DNA from: an uncultured Oscillospiraceae bacterium
GTDB lineage: Bacteria > Bacillota > Clostridia > Oscillospirales > Oscillospiraceae
Assembly: GCA_958436045.1 (NCBI GenBank)
Contig: CAUBIP010000028.1
Coordinates: forward strand, 1-19,349
Length of the DNA stretch: 19,349 nucleotides
Direction of reading: 5' to 3'
Below, one piece after another: positions 1-7,493 of the stretch (position 1 is its first letter; each line of letters begins with the position of its first letter). A model generated the notes under the pieces. That model made no database searches, had not been told where the DNA came from, and saw nothing but the letters and a program-made list of their open reading frames with translations. The position numbers and the translations under genes are program-made.

Positions 1-7
1 CGCGCAT

Positions 8-140
8 AATTTCTGCGCCTTCGGCACAGAAATTCCACACTTGCAGGGCGAGCAGAGTTTTTCCCGACGTACACGCCGCCGGAAAAAACAAATTGGACTT
101 TATTTGCGCCGTGCGCGGCGCAAACTCTGCGAGGCTTTTT
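8..140. repeat. Palindrome-rich structured non-coding element
   Basis: Several nested inverted repeats are packed into about 130 bases. There is a hairpin at 9-34 (AATTTCTG/CAGAAATT). A 9-bp long-range stem pairs 52-60 (GCAGAGTTT) with 122-130 (AAACTCTGC). Inside it lie a TTTTCC/GGAAAA hairpin (59-64 with 81-86) and an 8-bp stem TTTGCGCC/GGCGCAAA (103-110 with 117-124). A run of five T follows at 136-140. One plus-strand frame stays open from 2 to a stop at 140-142, so the C-terminus of an upstream gene cannot be excluded. However, the arginine-rich translation and the symmetry favour a dispersed intergenic repeat or structured RNA. Its family is not recognised. Confidence 0.45.
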
Positions 141-150
141 GACATTCTAA

Positions 151-187
151 AACAGCGTGACGGCGCTCCGTCACGCTGTTTTTGTAT
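151..187. terminator. Bidirectional intrinsic terminator
   Basis: A perfect 13-bp stem (151-163 with 168-180) with a 4-base loop is flanked by A-rich sequence on the left and T-rich sequence on the right. It can therefore stop transcription from either side. It lies 30 bases past the stop codon of the leftward HD-domain gene and is the likely end of that operon. Confidence 0.85.
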
Positions 188-209
188 TTTGTATTATGCT
201 TTGCACCTA

Positions 210-755
210 TCACGGGCAGAAGCTGCGCATGGCATCCAGGGTCTTCATCAGAAGCTCGTCCAGCTCCCAGCCCAGCTGGGCCGCACCGTTTGCAATGATA
301 TCCCGACTGCAGCCAGCAGCAAATTTTTTGTCCTTATACTTCTTTTTCAGGCTCTTGAGCTCCATATCCTGGACGCTCTTGCTGGGCCGCATCAGCGCCG
401 CCGCGCCGATCAGGCCCGTCAGCTCATCGACAGCGTACAAGACCTTCTCCATCGTATGCTCCGGCGCCACGTCAGCGCACAGGCCATAGCCATGGCTGAC
501 CACGGCATGAATCAGCCGTTCGTCCGCGCCGCCTTCTTCCAGCAGCTCGCGGCACTTGACGCAATGCGCCTCCGGCCACTGCTCAAAGTCGATATCGTGC
601 AGCAGGCCGACAATGCCCCAGAAATCTGCCTCATTGCCGTAGCCCAACTCCTGGGCAAACCAGCGCATGACGCCCTCGACTGTCTCCGCGTGCTGCAGAT
701 GGAAGGGCTCCTTGTTATATTTTGTCAGTAATTCCCATGCTTGCGCTCTTGTCAT
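210..755 (-). CDS. HD-domain phosphohydrolase family protein
   Basis: A 181-residue soluble protein of the HD superfamily of metal-dependent phosphohydrolases. Visible metal-ligand candidates are His22, the His53-Asp54 pair in LLHDIDFEQW, His88 in VVSHGYG, and Asp110 in YAVDELTG. This order (H...HD...H...D) and the short single-domain length match the small 'HDIG-type' hydrolases of Firmicutes. The physiological substrate of this subgroup is unknown; a nucleotide or phosphoester is plausible. The start is an ATG preceded by a strong AGGAGG site about 7 bases upstream. It follows the phosphoribosyltransferase gene with a 30-base gap and shares its promoter at 1409-1437, so a link to nucleotide metabolism is inferred. 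The terminator at 151-180 closes the operon. Confidence 0.85.
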   Translation of the reverse strand: MTRAQAWELLTKYNKEPFHLQHAETVEGVMRWFAQELGYGNEADFWGIVGLLHDIDFEQWPEAHCVKCRELLEEGGADERLIHAVVSHGYGLCADVAPEHTMEKVLYAVDELTGLIGAAALMRPSKSVQDMELKSLKKKYKDKKFAAGCSRDIIANGAAQLGWELDELLMKTLDAMRSFCP

Positions 756-785
756 TTACTGCCTCCTATGGCTGTTCTATCGCTC

Positions 786-1346
786 TTATTCTTTTATGCT
801 GCCATCGGCATTGAACACCGGCAGCTTCTGCAGATAAATGAGATCATCCCGCGCCTGCGCGTCGCCCTCGGCCAAAATGGCCATCCGGCCTGCGATGATG
901 CCGCCGGCCTGGGTGACCAGCTGCTCCAGCGCCGCCAGGGACTCGCCGGTGGAGATGACGTCATCCACCAGCAAAATACGCTTGCCCCGCATCAGCGCCG
1001 CATCGGCTTTATCGAGATACAGATGCTGCTCTCGGGCCGTGCTGATGGAATGGACTGCCACGTCAAAGACGCCGGACATATACAGCTTCGGCCCTTTGCG
1101 GGCCAGGAAATATTTGTTCTGCCCGCTCTGCCGGGCCATCTCGTAGATCAAGGGGATGCCCTTAGCCTCCGCCGAGATCAAATAATCGTACTCCGGCGCT
1201 TTTTCCAAAAGCTTTTTAGCCGCATGGACCGTCAGCTCCACATCACCGAAGATCACAAAGGCGCCGATATAAAGATCATTCGTCACTCGGCACAGCGGCA
1301 GCTCTCGCTGCAGACCGGCAACATCAATAGGATACACCAATTGCAC
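786..1346 (-). CDS. Purine-type phosphoribosyltransferase (adenine PRTase-like)
   Basis: A type I phosphoribosyltransferase of about 183-186 residues. The PRPP-binding signature ILLVDDVISTGES lies at residues 124-136, and the AEAKGIPL and ARKGPKLY segments are typical of the adenine PRTase-like family of Clostridia. Such enzymes convert a free purine base and PRPP to the nucleotide and pyrophosphate. The base (adenine or xanthine) cannot be decided from sequence. The start is uncertain: there is no ATG. GTG at 1346 sits only 3 bases after the GGG of the putative ribosome site, while TTG at 1340 or GTG at 1337 have better spacing and fit a start just before the conserved 'AGL..LPLC' region. 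It is the first gene of a leftward operon with the HD hydrolase. Its purine role echoes the permease at 10673, although the two are not adjacent. Confidence 0.85.
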   Translation of the reverse strand: MQLVYPIDVAGLQRELPLCRVTNDLYIGAFVIFGDVELTVHAAKKLLEKAPEYDYLISAEAKGIPLIYEMARQSGQNKYFLARKGPKLYMSGVFDVAVHSISTAREQHLYLDKADAALMRGKRILLVDDVISTGESLAALEQLVTQAGGIIAGRMAILAEGDAQARDDLIYLQKLPVFNADGSIKE

Positions 1347-1408
1347 ACACCCTTTTTCTAAGTATACCGCCCTAAAACCGGCGGCGGACTGTATTTTTTG
1401 CCGCTCTT

Positions 1409-1437
1409 ATTATAGATTCCCCGCCGCCGCTTGTCAA
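1409..1437 (-). promoter_or_regulatory. Sigma-70-type promoter of the PRTase/HD operon
   Basis: Read on the minus strand, TTGACA (1437-1432) is followed by a 17-bp spacer and TATAAT (1414-1409). Both hexamers match the consensus exactly. The expected start point is near 1402, giving a leader of about 55 bases. The leader carries a small CCGCC/GGCGG hairpin just before the ribosome binding site. Confidence 0.85.
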
Positions 1438-1505
1438 TGAATTCCAAGCAAAATGCGGCAGGCAAATGTTTTTTCGCCGCCAGCCTTACATTTTCACAAG
1501 GAGGG

Positions 1506-1534
1506 CCGACAAGTGGCGTTTTCCATGCTATAAT
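1506..1534 (+). promoter_or_regulatory. Extended -10 promoter of the two-component operon
   Basis: TATAAT at 1529-1534 is preceded by TGC, giving an extended -10 (TGCTATAAT). CCGACA (1506-1511) stands 17 bp upstream as a partial -35. The predicted start is near 1541, about 33 bases before the kinase ATG. The promoter is divergent from that of the phosphoribosyltransferase operon, with about 70 bp between the two -35 elements. Confidence 0.7.
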
Positions 1535-1573
1535 GCAAGTATAACTCAGGTCAGCATAAGGGAGAGAGCCTGT

Positions 1574-3511
1574 ATGGAACCAATCAGACGCCGCAGCACG
1601 CTATGGCGGGTTTTGCTGTTTTTCATCCTTATCACCGCGTTTTTTGATCTGGTGATTATGGCGACGATGCCAAAATACAAATCCGCCTCCACCCCGGCGG
1701 ACATCGCCAAAACAGACCTGGCCCAGGACTACATCTGCCTGGATTCCAGCGCAGCGACGGTCTACCCCGGCGCGCTGCTCACCCCGGCGGATATTGTCGC
1801 CGGACAAACCGACGGGCAGCCCGGCACAAATTATGAAACCTGCCGCATCACCCTCGCCCTGCGCCCGGGCGTGACCTACGGTATCACCGGCCAGACGGCG
1901 ACCTACGCCCAGCGGGTCTATATCAACGGCGTGCTGCTCTCCCAGCTGGGCAACGTCAGCGCCGACGCGGCTGCGTTCACGCCGCGGACGGATCTCTACA
2001 CCGTTTATTTCACGCCGACGCAGCCGGAGACAGAGCTCGTCATCCAGCACGCCTGGCTGAATCACCAGCACGGCACGCTCCAAAAGCTCTTCCTTGCCGA
2101 GCAGCAGGTCATCACCCGGACTGTCCGGGCGCAGACGCTCTGCGACGGGCTGCTGGTCGGCACGCTGCTTGGCATGGCGCTGTTTTTCTTCGGCATGTTC
2201 TTCTTCCGCTCTGCCAATCTGGGGATGCTCTGGTTCGCCCTGTCGTGCCTGTGTGCGGCAGCGCACTATCTCATCTATGAGAGCAAGCAGATCATGGTCT
2301 TTTTCCCCACGCTCAACTGGTACCTGGAGCACAAGGTCGAGCTGCTGCTGAACATCTACTATTTCGTCTTCATCCTGCTCTTTGCGTTTTCCGCCCTGCA
2401 ATACCGGCCGAAGCGGTGGTTTTCCGTCGTGTCCTGGGCCGTGCTGGGCGCGCTGAGTGTCTTTTATATCGCTGCGCCCGCGCCGTTTTATACGAAGTAT
2501 CTCGTGCCCGCCGGAGGCGTACTGATTGGCTATATGCTGCTGGCCGTCGTCACTCTGCTGCGCGGCGCGCGGCGCGCTGGGAAGCTCCGGCAGGCAGACC
2601 GCTGGATCGTCGCCCTCTCGCCGCTTTTGACACTGGCGGTCTACTGCATTGAAGGGGCTACATACTTCTCCCATATTCTCTATCTCCGGGCCTATGCCAT
2701 GATCCTGCTGGCCTTTTGCAATGCCCTGGCGCTGACGATCAACTTTGCCCGGACTACCCAGCAGCTGAACGACGCCCAGCGCCGGGAGCTTGCCACGGCG
2801 GAGGAAAATGCCATGCTGGAAAAAATGAACAGCCTGCGCAACGACTTCATGCGCAACATCGCCCACGAGATGAAGACCCCGCTGACCGTCATGAGCGGCT
2901 ACGCCCAGCTAACCGGGCGGCAGATCCAGCGCAACGCTGTCGACGCGGAGACGACCGCCAATCTGGAGACCATCGCCCGGGAGGCCGGGCGACTCTCCGA
3001 CATGGTCACCCAGCTTTTGGATGTCACCTATCACGGCGACGCCGGTACCCGGACCTGCTTTGCGCCCCAGCAGCTGCTGGAGGACGCTGCAGCCGTCTGC
3101 CGCCCTGTCCTGCAGAAAAACGGCAACCAGCTTCGGCTCCAGTGCGAAAGCAGCCAAACCCTCTGTGCCAACCATGCTGCGCTGCTGCAGGTGCTCATCA
3201 ACCTAGCCATCAACTCCAACAAGCACACGGGCCACGGCTGGGTCGCCTTCCGGGCGGCGGATGCGCCGGGCTTTGTCCGCTTCTCCGTTACGGACGACGG
3301 CAGCGGCATCGCGCCGGACGACCTGCCCCATATTTTTGAACGGGGCTACGGAACAGACGGCGGCAATGGCCTGGGGCTGACGATCTGCCGTGATATCATC
3401 GAATCCACGGGCGGCGCCATCGCCGTGACAGAAACGAACGAGACTGGGACAACAATCGCCTTCACCGTCCCGGCGCAGCCGGAAGAAGCAGCGAAAGGAG
3501 CCGCGACATGA
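1574..3511 (+). CDS. Sensor histidine kinase, 7TMR-DISM-type
   Basis: A 645-residue membrane kinase. One N-terminal transmembrane helix (about residues 11-31) is followed by an extracytoplasmic, beta-rich domain (about 45-180) that resembles 7TMR-DISM ligand-binding domains. Seven closely spaced hydrophobic helices follow (about 190-392). The cytoplasmic part has a short coiled-coil linker (395-420) and an H-box with His431 (NIAHEMKTPLT). The ATPase domain has an N-box (INLAINSNKHT, 542-552), G1 (DDGSGI, 574-579) and G2 (GGNGLGL, 596-602). The ATG at 1574 was chosen because AGGGAGAG lies just upstream and the hydrophobic segment begins soon after; the frame is open further upstream, but the promoter lies inside that extension. 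It overlaps the response regulator by ATGA. DISM domains often bind carbohydrates or similar ligands; the signal here is unknown. Confidence 0.92.
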   Translation: MEPIRRRSTLWRVLLFFILITAFFDLVIMATMPKYKSASTPADIAKTDLAQDYICLDSSAATVYPGALLTPADIVAGQTDGQPGTNYETCRITLALRPGVTYGITGQTATYAQRVYINGVLLSQLGNVSADAAAFTPRTDLYTVYFTPTQPETELVIQHAWLNHQHGTLQKLFLAEQQVITRTVRAQTLCDGLLVGTLLGMALFFFGMFFFRSANLGMLWFALSCLCAAAHYLIYESKQIMVFFPTLNWYLEHKVELLLNIYYFVFILLFAFSALQYRPKRWFSVVSWAVLGALSVFYIAAPAPFYTKYLVPAGGVLIGYMLLAVVTLLRGARRAGKLRQADRWIVALSPLLTLAVYCIEGATYFSHILYLRAYAMILLAFCNALALTINFARTTQQLNDAQRRELATAEENAMLEKMNSLRNDFMRNIAHEMKTPLTVMSGYAQLTGRQIQRNAVDAETTANLETIAREAGRLSDMVTQLLDVTYHGDAGTRTCFAPQQLLEDAAAVCRPVLQKNGNQLRLQCESSQTLCANHAALLQVLINLAINSNKHTGHGWVAFRAADAPGFVRFSVTDDGSGIAPDDLPHIFERGYGTDGGNGLGLTICRDIIESTGGAIAVTETNETGTTIAFTVPAQPEEAAKGAAT

Positions 3512-4176
3512 ACACGATCTTGCTCGTCGAGGACAACCCGCATATCATGAAGATCAATCATGCGGCGCTGATGATGGAAGGCTATCGCATCCTGGAAGCG
3601 GCCACGGCGGCGGAATGCCTGGCCGCGCTGGATGCCCAGGATATCGACCTTGTCATCCTGGATATTATGCTGCCCGACGGCAATGGTGTCACCCTCTGCC
3701 GCCAGATCAAGCAGAAATTTGAGATCCCCATTCTCTTCCTCTCCGCGCTGGGGGAAAACCAGGACGTCATTGCAGCGCTGCGGGCCGGGGGCGACGACTA
3801 CCTGCCCAAGCCCTATGACATCGGTGTCCTGATCGCCCGGGTCGAGGCGCGGCTGCGGGCAGGCCGGCGGGAAAAGCGTTTCTTCCATTTCGGCGCGCTG
3901 CGGCTGGATACGGCAGCCCGCATCGGCTACTGCGGCGCGCAGGAGCTGACGCTGACACAGAAGGAATTCTCCCTACTGCTGCAGCTTGCCCAAAGCGGTG
4001 GGCAGATCATCGCGAAGGAAGACCTTTACGAGCGCGTCTGGGGCCGCTCCTTGGCAGGCGACAGTACAGCACTTTACACCGCCGTCTCCCGGTTGAACAC
4101 AAAGCTGACAGAAAGCGGCGCGCAGGTAACGATCCGCTTCCTGCGCGGCAAGGGCTACACCCTGGAGGCCGTCTGA
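3508..4176 (+). CDS. OmpR/PhoB-family response regulator
   Basis: A 222-residue response regulator with a receiver domain (1-115). It shows the acidic pair Glu8-Asp9, the phospho-acceptor Asp52 in LVILDIMLPDG, and Lys101 in YLPKPYD. The C-terminal winged-helix DNA-binding domain (about 125-220) contains the family pattern LTLTQKEFSLLLQLAQ and ends in RFLRGKGYTLE. The ATG overlaps the stop codon of the kinase, which indicates translational coupling, and AAAGGAG lies upstream. It is the cognate partner of the histidine kinase. No transporter or other likely target gene follows in the same operon; the gene ends at a strong terminator. The regulon is therefore unknown. Confidence 0.95.
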   Translation: MNTILLVEDNPHIMKINHAALMMEGYRILEAATAAECLAALDAQDIDLVILDIMLPDGNGVTLCRQIKQKFEIPILFLSALGENQDVIAALRAGGDDYLPKPYDIGVLIARVEARLRAGRREKRFFHFGALRLDTAARIGYCGAQELTLTQKEFSLLLQLAQSGGQIIAKEDLYERVWGRSLAGDSTALYTAVSRLNTKLTESGAQVTIRFLRGKGYTLEAV

Positions 4177-4183
4177 TCTTAAC

Positions 4184-4228
4184 AAAAACAGGAACGTGCG
4201 CTTTCAAAAGCACACGCTCCTGTTTTTA
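4184..4228. terminator. Bidirectional intrinsic terminator
   Basis: A long stem pairs AAAAACAGGA at the left with TCCTGTTTTT at the right, extended by CGTG/CACG after one mismatch. A-tract and T-tract flanks serve both strands. It ends the rightward two-component operon and overlaps the last codons of the leftward MATE gene, so it serves both converging transcripts. Confidence 0.88.
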
Positions 4229-5554
4229 TACCGCTTTTCCCCTGCCCCGGCGCAGGCGAAAATAGACGCCGTAGCCAAACACATCTGCCAGGAACCAACC
4301 GATGGGGATGGCCAGCCAGATACCAGCCGGGCCGACAGGCCCCGCCAGCAGATAGGCCAAGGCCACCCGTGCCCCCAGGGAGATAACCGTCAGCACCAGC
4401 GACATTGCAGGCCGGTCGATTGCCCGGAAGAACCCATAGAGCAAAAACAGGCAGCCGATGCCGACGTAAAACGCCCCCTCGATGCGCAGATACTGCACGC
4501 CGCAGGCCAGTACCTCCGTTTGGGAGGCCGGGATAAAGATCTGCAGCAAAGGCCTGGCCAGCGCCACCACCAGTACAGACGCCGCCAGGGAAAACCCAGC
4601 GCTCATCGCCGTGGCCGTCCGCATCCCATCGCGCAGCCGCGCCTGCTGCCCGGCGCCGTAATTCTGCGCCGCAAAGGTCGAAAACGCGTTTCCAAAATCC
4701 TGCACCGGCAAATACGCCAGCGTATCGATCTTCACCGCGGCAGCAAAGGCCGCCATGACCACTGGGCCGAAGCTGTCGACCAGGCGCTGAATAAGCAGGA
4801 TGCCAAAATTCATCGCCGCCTGCTGCAGGCAGGTCAGGGCAGAAAAGCCGCCGAGCCGCCGCATCATTCCGCCGTCATAGCGCAGGCGGCGGGGCAGCGC
4901 CCTGCGGCAATGGCGCAGGGTATACCACGTCAAGCCGATAGCCGCCAGATACTGGCAAAGGACCGTCGCCACAGCCGTCCCGACGATGCCCCAGGAAAAG
5001 ACGAGGACGAACAGCAGGTCCAGCAGGACATTTCCCACCGCCGCTGCGCCCAAAAACCACAAAGGCGCGGCAGAATTGCCCAGCGCCCGCAGCAGACACG
5101 CCAGGAAATTATACACCGCCGTCGCCAGCAGCCCGGCAAATACGACCAAAAGATAGCCCCGCATCGCCGCCCGCAGTGACGATGGGACCTGCAAAAAACG
5201 CAAGATCACGTCCAGCCCAGCGTAGCTGGCTGCCGTCAGGACCAATGTCACACCCAGGACCAGGACCATCCCATGCCCCACGGCGCTTTGCAGCTTCTCC
5301 TGCTCCCGCTTGCCGAAATAGATGGAAAACAGCGCCCCAGCCCCCAGGGAAAGGCCGATAAAAATCGACGTCAGAAAGGTCATCAGCGTATACGCCGAGC
5401 CGATGGCCGCCAGCGCGTCCCGCCCCAGGGCCCGGCCTGCGATGAGGGTATCGGCCAGGTTATAGATCTGCTGCAGGAGGTTCCCCAGCATCATCGGCAG
5501 CGCAAAGCGAACAAGCCCCGGCCCGATGGGCCCCTTGGTCAGATCACGGTACAT
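4226..5554 (-). CDS. MATE-family multidrug/Na+ efflux transporter
   Basis: A 442-residue polytopic membrane protein. The N-terminus (DLTKGPIG, then FALPMMLGNLLQQIYNLADT at 18-36) is characteristic of bacterial DinF/NorM-like MATE transporters. About twelve hydrophobic segments fall into two homologous halves. The second half begins near residue 238 and carries QDFGNAFSTFAAQNYGAG (285-302). MATE proteins export cationic organic compounds in exchange for Na+ or H+; the substrate cannot be inferred. The ATG at 5554 was chosen over an open extension to 5623 because homologues begin with this DLT motif and GGGAGG lies upstream. The start overlaps the stop of the methyltransferase gene by 11 bases, so the two are translationally coupled. 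The gene ends inside the bidirectional terminator. Confidence 0.93.
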   Translation of the reverse strand: MYRDLTKGPIGPGLVRFALPMMLGNLLQQIYNLADTLIAGRALGRDALAAIGSAYTLMTFLTSIFIGLSLGAGALFSIYFGKREQEKLQSAVGHGMVLVLGVTLVLTAASYAGLDVILRFLQVPSSLRAAMRGYLLVVFAGLLATAVYNFLACLLRALGNSAAPLWFLGAAAVGNVLLDLLFVLVFSWGIVGTAVATVLCQYLAAIGLTWYTLRHCRRALPRRLRYDGGMMRRLGGFSALTCLQQAAMNFGILLIQRLVDSFGPVVMAAFAAAVKIDTLAYLPVQDFGNAFSTFAAQNYGAGQQARLRDGMRTATAMSAGFSLAASVLVVALARPLLQIFIPASQTEVLACGVQYLRIEGAFYVGIGCLFLLYGFFRAIDRPAMSLVLTVISLGARVALAYLLAGPVGPAGIWLAIPIGWFLADVFGYGVYFRLRRGRGKAV

Positions 5555-6392
5555 CGCTGCCTGCGCCTCCCACGCCCCGCAGGGCCAGCTGATAAAAGGC
5601 CACCGCGCTGGCCGCCGCAACATTCAAAGAATCCACACCGCCCGTCATCGGGATCTTCACGGTATGATCGCACCCGGCGATGGTCCGGGCCGCCAGACCG
5701 TCGCCCTCTGTCCCCAGGACGATGGCAAGCTTGGGGAGCCCGGCAAGCTGCGGTGCAAAGACCGGCAGGCTCTCGTCTGTCAGCGCCATGGCAGCGGTCT
5801 GAAAGCCCAGGCCCCGCAGCAGCGCCTGGCCCCCCGTGGGCCAGGCGGCGTCGCCCTGCAAAATCGTCCACGGAACCTGGAATACCGTCCCCATACTCAC
5901 TCGGATAGCCCGGCGGTACAGGGGATCACTGCATCCAGCGCTGAGCAGCACCGCATCAATCCCCAAGGCCGCGGCGCTGCGGAAGATCGCACCGACATTC
6001 GTCGGGTTCACGACCTCCTCCAGTACAGCGATCCGCCGAGCGCCTGCGCAGAGTGCCACCGGGTCCGGCAGCGGCGGCCGGACCATGGCGCACAGCATCC
6101 CACGGGTCAGATAAAAGCCCGTCAGCTGCGCCAGAACCTCCCGGGGCGCGAGGTAAGCCGGGATATCCCCACAGCGCGCCAGCATCGCCTGCCCCGCCGC
6201 ATCGCCCTCCTCCAGCAGGCAGGAGACAGGGCGGTACCCCGCGTCCAGCGCCCGGCCGATGACAAGCGGACTCTCGGCAATAAACAGCCCCTTTGCCGGG
6301 TCATCCCGGTTTAGCAGCTGCCGCTCTGAGCGCCGGGCATAGACATCCAGCTCCGGCGCGGTAAGATCCGTGATTTTGATGCAGTTGACCAT
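5544..6392 (-). CDS. SpoU/TrmH-family RNA 2'-O-methyltransferase
   Basis: A 282-residue SPOUT methyltransferase. An N-terminal substrate-binding region (about 1-105, with L7Ae-like FIAESPLVIGRAL) is followed by the catalytic trefoil-knot domain. All three SpoU motifs are present. Motif 1 is NPTNVGAIFRSA (129-140) with its Asn and Arg, motif 2 is VLGTEGDGL (225-233), and motif 3 is IPMTGGVDSLNVAAAS (247-262). The family methylates ribose 2'-OH in tRNA or 23S rRNA using S-adenosylmethionine; the exact site is not predictable. The ATG at 6392 has GGGAG at a spacing of 7; the open frame further upstream crosses a terminator and is rejected. It begins 23 bases after the Rrf2 terminator, so it is expressed either by read-through or from a weak promoter not recognised here. 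Confidence 0.92.
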   Translation of the reverse strand: MVNCIKITDLTAPELDVYARRSERQLLNRDDPAKGLFIAESPLVIGRALDAGYRPVSCLLEEGDAAGQAMLARCGDIPAYLAPREVLAQLTGFYLTRGMLCAMVRPPLPDPVALCAGARRIAVLEEVVNPTNVGAIFRSAAALGIDAVLLSAGCSDPLYRRAIRVSMGTVFQVPWTILQGDAAWPTGGQALLRGLGFQTAAMALTDESLPVFAPQLAGLPKLAIVLGTEGDGLAARTIAGCDHTVKIPMTGGVDSLNVAAASAVAFYQLALRGVGGAGSDVP

Positions 6393-6414
6393 ACACACGC
6401 TCCCGTTTCCAGCA

Positions 6415-6449
6415 AAAAGGCTGCCGCGCCTATGCCGCAGCAGCCTTTT
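6415..6449 (-). terminator. Intrinsic terminator after the Rrf2 gene
   Basis: A 10-bp perfect stem (6415-6424 with 6440-6449, AAAAGGCTGC/GCAGCCTTTT) has a 15-base loop. On the minus strand it is followed by a T-tract. It lies 7 bases beyond the stop of the Rrf2-family gene and separates mnmA-NUDIX-Rrf2 from the methyltransferase/MATE pair. Confidence 0.75.
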
Positions 6450-6456
6450 GGCAGTC

Positions 6457-6870
6457 TTATAAATTCTCCCCGTCCAGCAGGTCCTGGAGGGTAATTTTCT
6501 CAAGATAATTGTCAATAATCTCATCGAGCCGCTGCCACATCGGCAGCGTCATGCACTGGTCGGCCCGCTCGCAGCCGCTCTCGCCGCATTCCAAGCAGGC
6601 CACCGGGGCAAGGGAACCCTCTGCCAGCTTCAAGATCGCGCCGACGGTATACGCCGACGGCGGGTAGCGCAGACGGTAGCCGCCGTCCTTCCCCCGCTGG
6701 CTCTCCAACAAGCCTGCACGGTTGAGCCCGGCGACAATGGCCTCCATATACTTCACAGACATGCCCTGCCGACAGGAGACATTGCTCAGCGAGCAATACT
6801 GCCCCGGCTCTTGCTGCGCAAGGTCCAGCATGATTCGCAGCGCATAGCGCCCCTTGGTCGATACCATCAT
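6457..6870 (-). CDS. Rrf2-family transcriptional regulator, IscR-like
   Basis: A 137-residue Rrf2 protein. The N-terminus MVSTKGRYALRIMLDLA and the winged-helix segment MSVKYMEAIVAGLNRAGLLE, followed by GKDGGYRL (60-67), are hallmarks of the family. A cysteine cluster at C92, C95, C100 and C106 (CLECGESGC...C) lies in the position of the [2Fe-2S] ligands of IscR. An iron-sulfur or redox-sensing function is therefore likely. Two adjacent ATG codons (6870 and 6867) are possible starts; the first has better spacing to GGGAGGG. It follows the NUDIX gene by 23 bases and belongs to the mnmA transcription unit. In many Clostridia an Rrf2 gene precedes iscS/iscU and mnmA; here no cysteine desulfurase or scaffold gene is present in the window. 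Confidence 0.92.
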   Translation of the reverse strand: MMVSTKGRYALRIMLDLAQQEPGQYCSLSNVSCRQGMSVKYMEAIVAGLNRAGLLESQRGKDGGYRLRYPPSAYTVGAILKLAEGSLAPVACLECGESGCERADQCMTLPMWQRLDEIIDNYLEKITLQDLLDGENL

Positions 6871-6893
6871 CGTCTTTTCCCTCCCTATCGGTG

Positions 6894-7493
6894 CTATTTT
6901 AGCAGATTTTTCCCGCTTTTGCAACCGGAATCGGCCAAATACCGCTGGGCGCGATCCAGCAGCTTTTGGTACAGGTTCAGGTCCTCCGGCGAAAAATGCG
7001 CCGAGGTCAAAAAGTCCGGTGTCTGCCAGGCCACCGCCCGGTTTTCCGCCGGGCACTGCCGCAACGGCGCGTCGTCATCTGCCTGCAGCAGATACGCCAG
7101 GGAGAGATGCAGATGCCGCGGCACCTGCCGTCCCCGCTTTTCATGGGGCGCGACGGGGAAAATATCTAGGCTGATCGGCCCGTCGCACACCGGCGCAGCC
7201 TGGACGCCCGTCTCCTCCCAGGTTTCCCGCAGGGCCACCTGCAAAAGATCCGGGCAGCCGTCGGCGTGGCCGCCGGGCCAGGCCCAGCAGTCCATCTGGT
7301 TATGATAGAGCAATAAGATCCGGCTGGCGTCCCGGTTGATAACAAATGCGGAGGCCGTCATATGCGCCAGATCGTCCCGCCCCAGGATTGTGCCCGGGCA
7401 CTGGCGCAGCTGCCGCAGCATCGCCTGCTGCACGGCATGCTCCCCTTCGTCCTGCGGGCAATAGGCAGCGATGGTTTCCAAAAGCTTTTTCAT
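6894..7493 (-). CDS. NUDIX hydrolase
   Basis: A 199-residue NUDIX-domain protein. The Nudix box lies at about 75-97 (GHADGCPDLLQVALRETWEE, then TGV). It retains the catalytic REXXEE core (R89, E90, E93, E94) and the final TG, but the first glutamate of the consensus (six residues after the glycine) is replaced by proline. The preceding WPGGHADG is seen in a Firmicute subgroup of these enzymes. NUDIX proteins hydrolyse nucleoside diphosphates linked to another moiety; the substrate is unknown. The ATG overlaps the mnmA stop codon by four bases (ATGA), so it is co-translated with mnmA. The last codons lie 23 bases before the Rrf2 start. Confidence 0.92.
   Translation of the reverse strand: MKKLLETIAAYCPQDEGEHAVQQAMLRQLRQCPGTILGRDDLAHMTASAFVINRDASRILLLYHNQMDCWAWPGGHADGCPDLLQVALRETWEETGVQAAPVCDGPISLDIFPVAPHEKRGRQVPRHLHLSLAYLLQADDDAPLRQCPAENRAVAWQTPDFLTSAHFSPEDLNLYQKLLDRAQRYLADSGCKSGKNLLK

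Noticed and set aside
1..142. C-terminus of a rightward gene
   Set aside because: A frame is open from position 2 to a stop at 140-142, but the sequence is dominated by palindromes and no protein family is visible; kept only as a possibility.
93..731. Long open frame on the plus strand
   Set aside because: It is antisense to the HD-domain gene, crosses the terminator at 151-187 and has no domain or ribosome site.
1601..2866. 421-codon open frame on the minus strand
   Set aside because: It lies inside the histidine kinase gene on the opposite strand; the protein is low-complexity and charged, as expected of a GC-rich shadow frame.
4196..5179. 327-codon open frame on the plus strand
   Set aside because: It is antisense to the MATE gene, rich in Arg/Gln/His, and shows no recognisable family.
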